Of a stretch of DNA of 26,066 nt, positions 23,651 through 26,066 are shown one piece after another (position 1 is the stretch's first letter; each line of letters starts with the position of its first letter). The notes beneath the pieces are model-generated. The model did no database searches. It worked only from the letters and a program-made list of their open reading frames with translations, and was not told the origin of the DNA. Both the position numbers and the translations under genes were made by a program. The DNA lies in NCBI GenBank assembly GCA_964426135.1, contig CAYRPN010000082.1, positions 1-26,066 on the forward strand. The letters are read 5' to 3'. The DNA comes from CAYRPN01 sp964426135. Lineage in GTDB: Bacteria; Planctomycetota; Phycisphaerae; Phycisphaerales; Phycisphaeraceae.

Positions 23651-23802
23651 GTGGCTGTGGTTGAGGCTCTGCTCAACCACGGCTGGAACCGCTAAGCCTT
23701 CCAGAAGCGAGCGATTGTCACCTTGTGCTCGAAGTAAAACGCCCCGCAAGGTTGCTGTGCGCGTTGGCTGTGGTTGAGCCAAGCCTCAGCCACAGCCACC
23801 CG
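23651..23802. repeat. Pair of inverted hairpins GTGGTTGAG...CTCAACCAC breaking the metzincin gene
   Basis: One hairpin (GTGGTTGAG 23657-23665, CTCAACCAC 23672-23680) and a second (GGCTGTGGTTGAG 23766-23778, CTCAGCCACAGCC 23785-23797) are similar in sequence and lie in opposite orientation about 100 bases apart. The stretch between them contains no recognisable gene. They replace the 5' part of the metzincin gene. Confidence 0.6.
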
Positions 23803-23857
23803 CCGCCCCAAGGTGTCGCACGGACAACCTGTTTCGATCGCTTCGCCCGCGCCGCGC

Positions 23858-24982
23858 TCACTTGCCCTTGGCGTTGGGCTCGGCCGCGCGGGTCTTCATG
23901 TAGCCGCGCACCTGCTCCAACTGTTCGTCGGTGTAGCCGAGGATGACGTGATTGAGGAACAGGCCGCGCTTCGGATCGGCCTCCTTGTTCAGCGGCTGCA
24001 CGTGGTCGAACACCTCATTCGACTCGCCGTGCAGGAAACGCCAGGAGCCGTCGAGCGGCGGAGCCTTGATCATCCAGTCTCCTTTGGGCACGTCGATCGT
24101 CCGCACCGCCCTCACCGCGACATCGCATACGCGGTGGTAGCTGGTCCGCAGCAGGCGCGGCCCCTTCGCGTCCGGGTCCTGCCACTGCTCGATTGGTTCG
24201 GGCACCTGCCGTTTGTCGTCGAGCGCCTTGCCGACCAATGGCACGAGCGACTTATCCGTCAGCAGCGCCGCCATGACCAGCCCCCACGCCCGCTGCTGGA
24301 TGTTCTTCTCCTGCGAGATCGCCTGGGCGATCTCGATCCGTGCCGCCTCGTCTCCCATCTTCGCTAAAGCGAGAAGAAAGCCCGAGCGGGTCACCTTGTT
24401 GACGCCCGTGAGGTTGGTACATGTGTAGTCCGGCTCGCGCTGAAAGAAATGCTGCTGATAAATCTTCCGCAGCCAGGGAATGTCGGCCTTGGTGCCGACG
24501 GAAGCAATGATCCACAAGTCCTCGACGCTCTGGGCGTTCGTCTCCTGCAACACTGATTTGATCGAGGACCTGATCTTCGCGCGATGATCGTCCTGAACGA
24601 GGTCGGGGTGCTTGGCGCACCAGAGCATGGACCGCCGACGGTAACGCTCAATTTCGGACTCGATCCCGGCCAACGCGATGTCACGCACTTCATCCGACCG
24701 CTCATCTTCAAAAACAAATAGAAGTTGACCGTAAAGATAGTCGGATTTGCGCTCTTTCAACTGGCGAAGAAGTTCCGTCCGGGCGGCGTCGAACCCGAAC
24801 CGATCACCAATCTTCAACCGATTAGGGCGAGGTACCGCGACGCCTTCGTTGCGCAGTTCGAGCAATCGATCCAGGTATTCCGTCGTTGCCTGTCGCAATA
24901 GCGCAGCTTCGTCAGAGGGGGCGGCCGCACCGGCACCAGTGGTACATCCGATGACGAGTACTGCCATAATTAGTGCGCGCAT
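23858..24982 (-). CDS. Secreted HEAT-like protein of unknown function, paralog 2
   Basis: 374 aa, collinear with paralog 1 over its whole length. The N terminus MRALIMAVLVIGCTTGAG suggests a lipoprotein (LVIGC) or a cleaved signal. Conserved blocks are YLYGQLL, RRRSMLWCAKHPDLVQDD, PWLRKIYQQHFFQREPDY, LLALAKMGDEAARIEIAQAI, LDDKRQVPEPIEQWQDPDAK, SYHRVCDVAVRAVRTIDVPK and GLFLNHVILGYTDEQLEQV. AGGAATG lies just before the ATG. It is 66 bases downstream of metzincin fragment 2. It is clearly more diverged from paralogs 1 and 3 than they are from each other in the C-terminal half, except for a run of about 65 bases near its 3' end (from about 23888) that matches paralog 1. The function is unknown. 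Confidence 0.75.
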   Translation of the reverse strand: MRALIMAVLVIGCTTGAGAAAPSDEAALLRQATTEYLDRLLELRNEGVAVPRPNRLKIGDRFGFDAARTELLRQLKERKSDYLYGQLLFVFEDERSDEVRDIALAGIESEIERYRRRSMLWCAKHPDLVQDDHRAKIRSSIKSVLQETNAQSVEDLWIIASVGTKADIPWLRKIYQQHFFQREPDYTCTNLTGVNKVTRSGFLLALAKMGDEAARIEIAQAISQEKNIQQRAWGLVMAALLTDKSLVPLVGKALDDKRQVPEPIEQWQDPDAKGPRLLRTSYHRVCDVAVRAVRTIDVPKGDWMIKAPPLDGSWRFLHGESNEVFDHVQPLNKEADPKRGLFLNHVILGYTDEQLEQVRGYMKTRAAEPNAKGK

Positions 24983-25048
24983 TTGAACATTCCTTTCCGT
25001 CCATACCGAGATTGAGTAACAGCGGTTGTGTTTGCAATGCGATGCAAG

Positions 25049-25193
25049 TCACGGATTGACGACATCCGCGTGCCACTTGCGCACGCGTTTGCCGCTGGTG
25101 TCCATCCAGTACATCAGGTCGTCCTGTCCTTCCGCGTGCGAGCCGAACCCTATCGCGTGTCCGACTTCATGCGCGCTCTTGTTCCTGGCTACC
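25049..25193 (-). pseudogene. C-terminal fragment of a metzincin metalloprotease, fragment 2
   Basis: The minus-strand frame reads RVARNKSAHEVGHAIGFGSH then AEGQDDLMYWMDTSGKRVRK and WHADVVNP before a TGA at 25049-25051. HEVGHAIGFGSH repeats the zinc motif of fragment 1, and RVRKWHADVV matches its C terminus. It starts immediately after the paralog 3 stop, has no start codon or N-terminal part of its own, and precedes paralog 2 by 66 bases. No open frame long enough to appear as a normal gene remains. Confidence 0.65.
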
Positions 25194-25202
25194 CGCTGAC
25201 TC

Positions 25203-26027
25203 TTACTTGGCGCTAGGTGCCGCCGCGCGGGTCTTCATGTAGCCGCGCACTTGCTCCAGTTGCTCGTCGGTGTAGCCGAGGATGACGTGGTTGAGGAACA
25301 GGCCGCGCTGCTGGTTGGCTTCCTTGCGCAGCGGCTCCACGTAGTCGAACAGGGAGTTGGACATGCCGTGGAGGAAGACCCAGCCCGTGCCCAGTTCGCT
25401 CATCGGCGGCATCTTGAACGGCCACTTCTCCTTCGGCTTGTCGAGCGTCCAGATCGCCCGCAACGCCACGTCGCAGACGCGGTGGTACGACACCCTCCAC
25501 AGGTGCGGCCCCTTGGCGTCGGGGTCTTTCCATTCCTCGATCGGTTCGGGCGCCTGCCGCTTATCGTCGAGCGTTTTGCCGATCAGCGGCACGAGCGTTC
25601 TGTCTTTCAGGTTGGCGGCCATGAAAATGCCCCAGACGCGCTGTTCGACGCTCTCGTCCTGATTGATGGCGGTGGCTATTTCCTTCTTGACGCTCTCGTC
25701 GCCGAGTTGGGCGAGGAGGAGCAAGAATTGCGCTCGGGAGAACTGGCCTACCGTGGAAATGGCGCGGCCGACAGAGTAGTTCGGCTCGCGCTCGAAAAAG
25801 TGTTGTTGGTACAACTTGCGGAGCCAAGGAATATCCTGCTTAGTCGCAAACTTTGCAAATCTGACCATGTGCGCGTATTTCTGTCCATTTGTCGCCTTGA
25901 TCTCTCTCTCCAAGACTGCTCGCACTTTCTTTATCTGCTCGACATGAAGCAACGTTGCATGGTTCGTACACCACCACAGCGAGGCCTCCCGATATTGGTG
26001 ATCGGGATTATCTAGCAGCCCGTTGAA
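25203..26027 (-). pseudogene. Secreted HEAT-like protein, paralog 3, N-terminally truncated
   Basis: The open frame runs from about 26027 (just after an in-frame TAA at 26028-26030) to the stop at 25203. It begins FNGLLDNPDHQYREASLWWC, which aligns with the middle of paralog 1 (RGLDSANERYRDRSLIWC), so about 110 residues including the signal peptide are missing. The first in-frame ATG is at 25952 and would give a 249-residue protein without export signal. The 3' part (25203-25643) is almost identical to paralog 1, with about 270 consecutive identical bases by eye. Sequence upstream of 26027 is unrelated, so the gene was probably cut by an insertion or rearrangement. Confidence 0.7.
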
Positions 26028-26066
26028 TTACCCCTCATTCTTCACGCCGCAACCAACCCCTCTTGC
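26012..26066. mobile_element. Possible end of an insertion element truncating paralog 3
   Basis: Homology to paralog 1 stops around CTAGCAGCCCGTTGAA (26012-26027). Ends of the CAGCCCGTTGAA kind resemble insertion-sequence termini I recall from planctomycete genomes, but no transposase and no second end are visible because the window stops here. Confidence 0.3.

Noticed and set aside
25251..26015. 254-codon plus-strand frame opposite paralog 3, similar to one at 22289-23068
   Set aside because: The two resemble each other only because the minus-strand paralogs are nearly identical there; both are shadows.

Overview
The window looks like planctomycete-type chromosome. It is GC-rich and carries a DUF1501 Tat-exported protein, a ThuA-domain protein, a CehA/McbA-type metallohydrolase, an N,N-dimethylformamidase-like Tat lipoprotein, a multi-EF-hand secreted protein, secreted ankyrin proteins and a tetrahydromethanopterin-linked Fae-like protein. 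Almost every intergenic gap holds a palindromic repeat. The assignment rests on gene content and recall of families, not on a marker gene. No rRNA, tRNA or CRISPR array was found by eye.

Left part (1-10,500): DUF1501 protein (+), DUF1275 membrane protein fused to a STAS-like domain (+), a small unknown protein (+), a short-chain dehydrogenase (-), RecQ helicase (+), a class I/II PLP aminotransferase (-) and a nine-loop EF-hand protein (+). Three members of one hairpin repeat family sit at 3637-3826, 7302-7466 and 10490-10655. Each lies between the 3' ends of convergent genes, which suggests bidirectional terminators. A second palindrome family rich in GCGCAAAGG occurs at 3124-3188, 4855-4920 and 20104-20226.

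Middle (10,500-15,000): Aat leucyl/phenylalanyl-tRNA-protein transferase (-), an ankyrin lipoprotein (+), the dimethylformamidase-like Tat lipoprotein (-) and a Fae-family protein (+) in which the position of the catalytic histidine appears to be glutamate. About 1 kb without a recognisable gene follows. It contains a 35-bp direct repeat and a clear minus-strand intrinsic terminator.

Right part (15,850-26,066): a lower-GC regulator-propeller gene (-) lies between two near-identical 42-43 bp direct repeats (GGGGACATTC...GAATGTCCC). It is followed by the CehA-like protein (-), an ankyrin protein (+), a telomere-like TTTAGGG array, a polypyrimidine tract and ThuA (+).

The right edge is the most unusual section: a minus-strand array of three paralogous secreted, HEAT-like proteins of unknown function. 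The paralogs alternate with decayed 3' fragments of a metzincin metalloprotease (HExGHxxGxxxH). The 3' halves of paralogs 1 and 3 are almost identical at nucleotide level while their 5' halves have diverged. Paralog 3 is cut off near the window edge. The array reads as a repeatedly duplicated protease-plus-partner operon undergoing decay and gene conversion; this is inference from the sequence, and the function of the pair is unknown.
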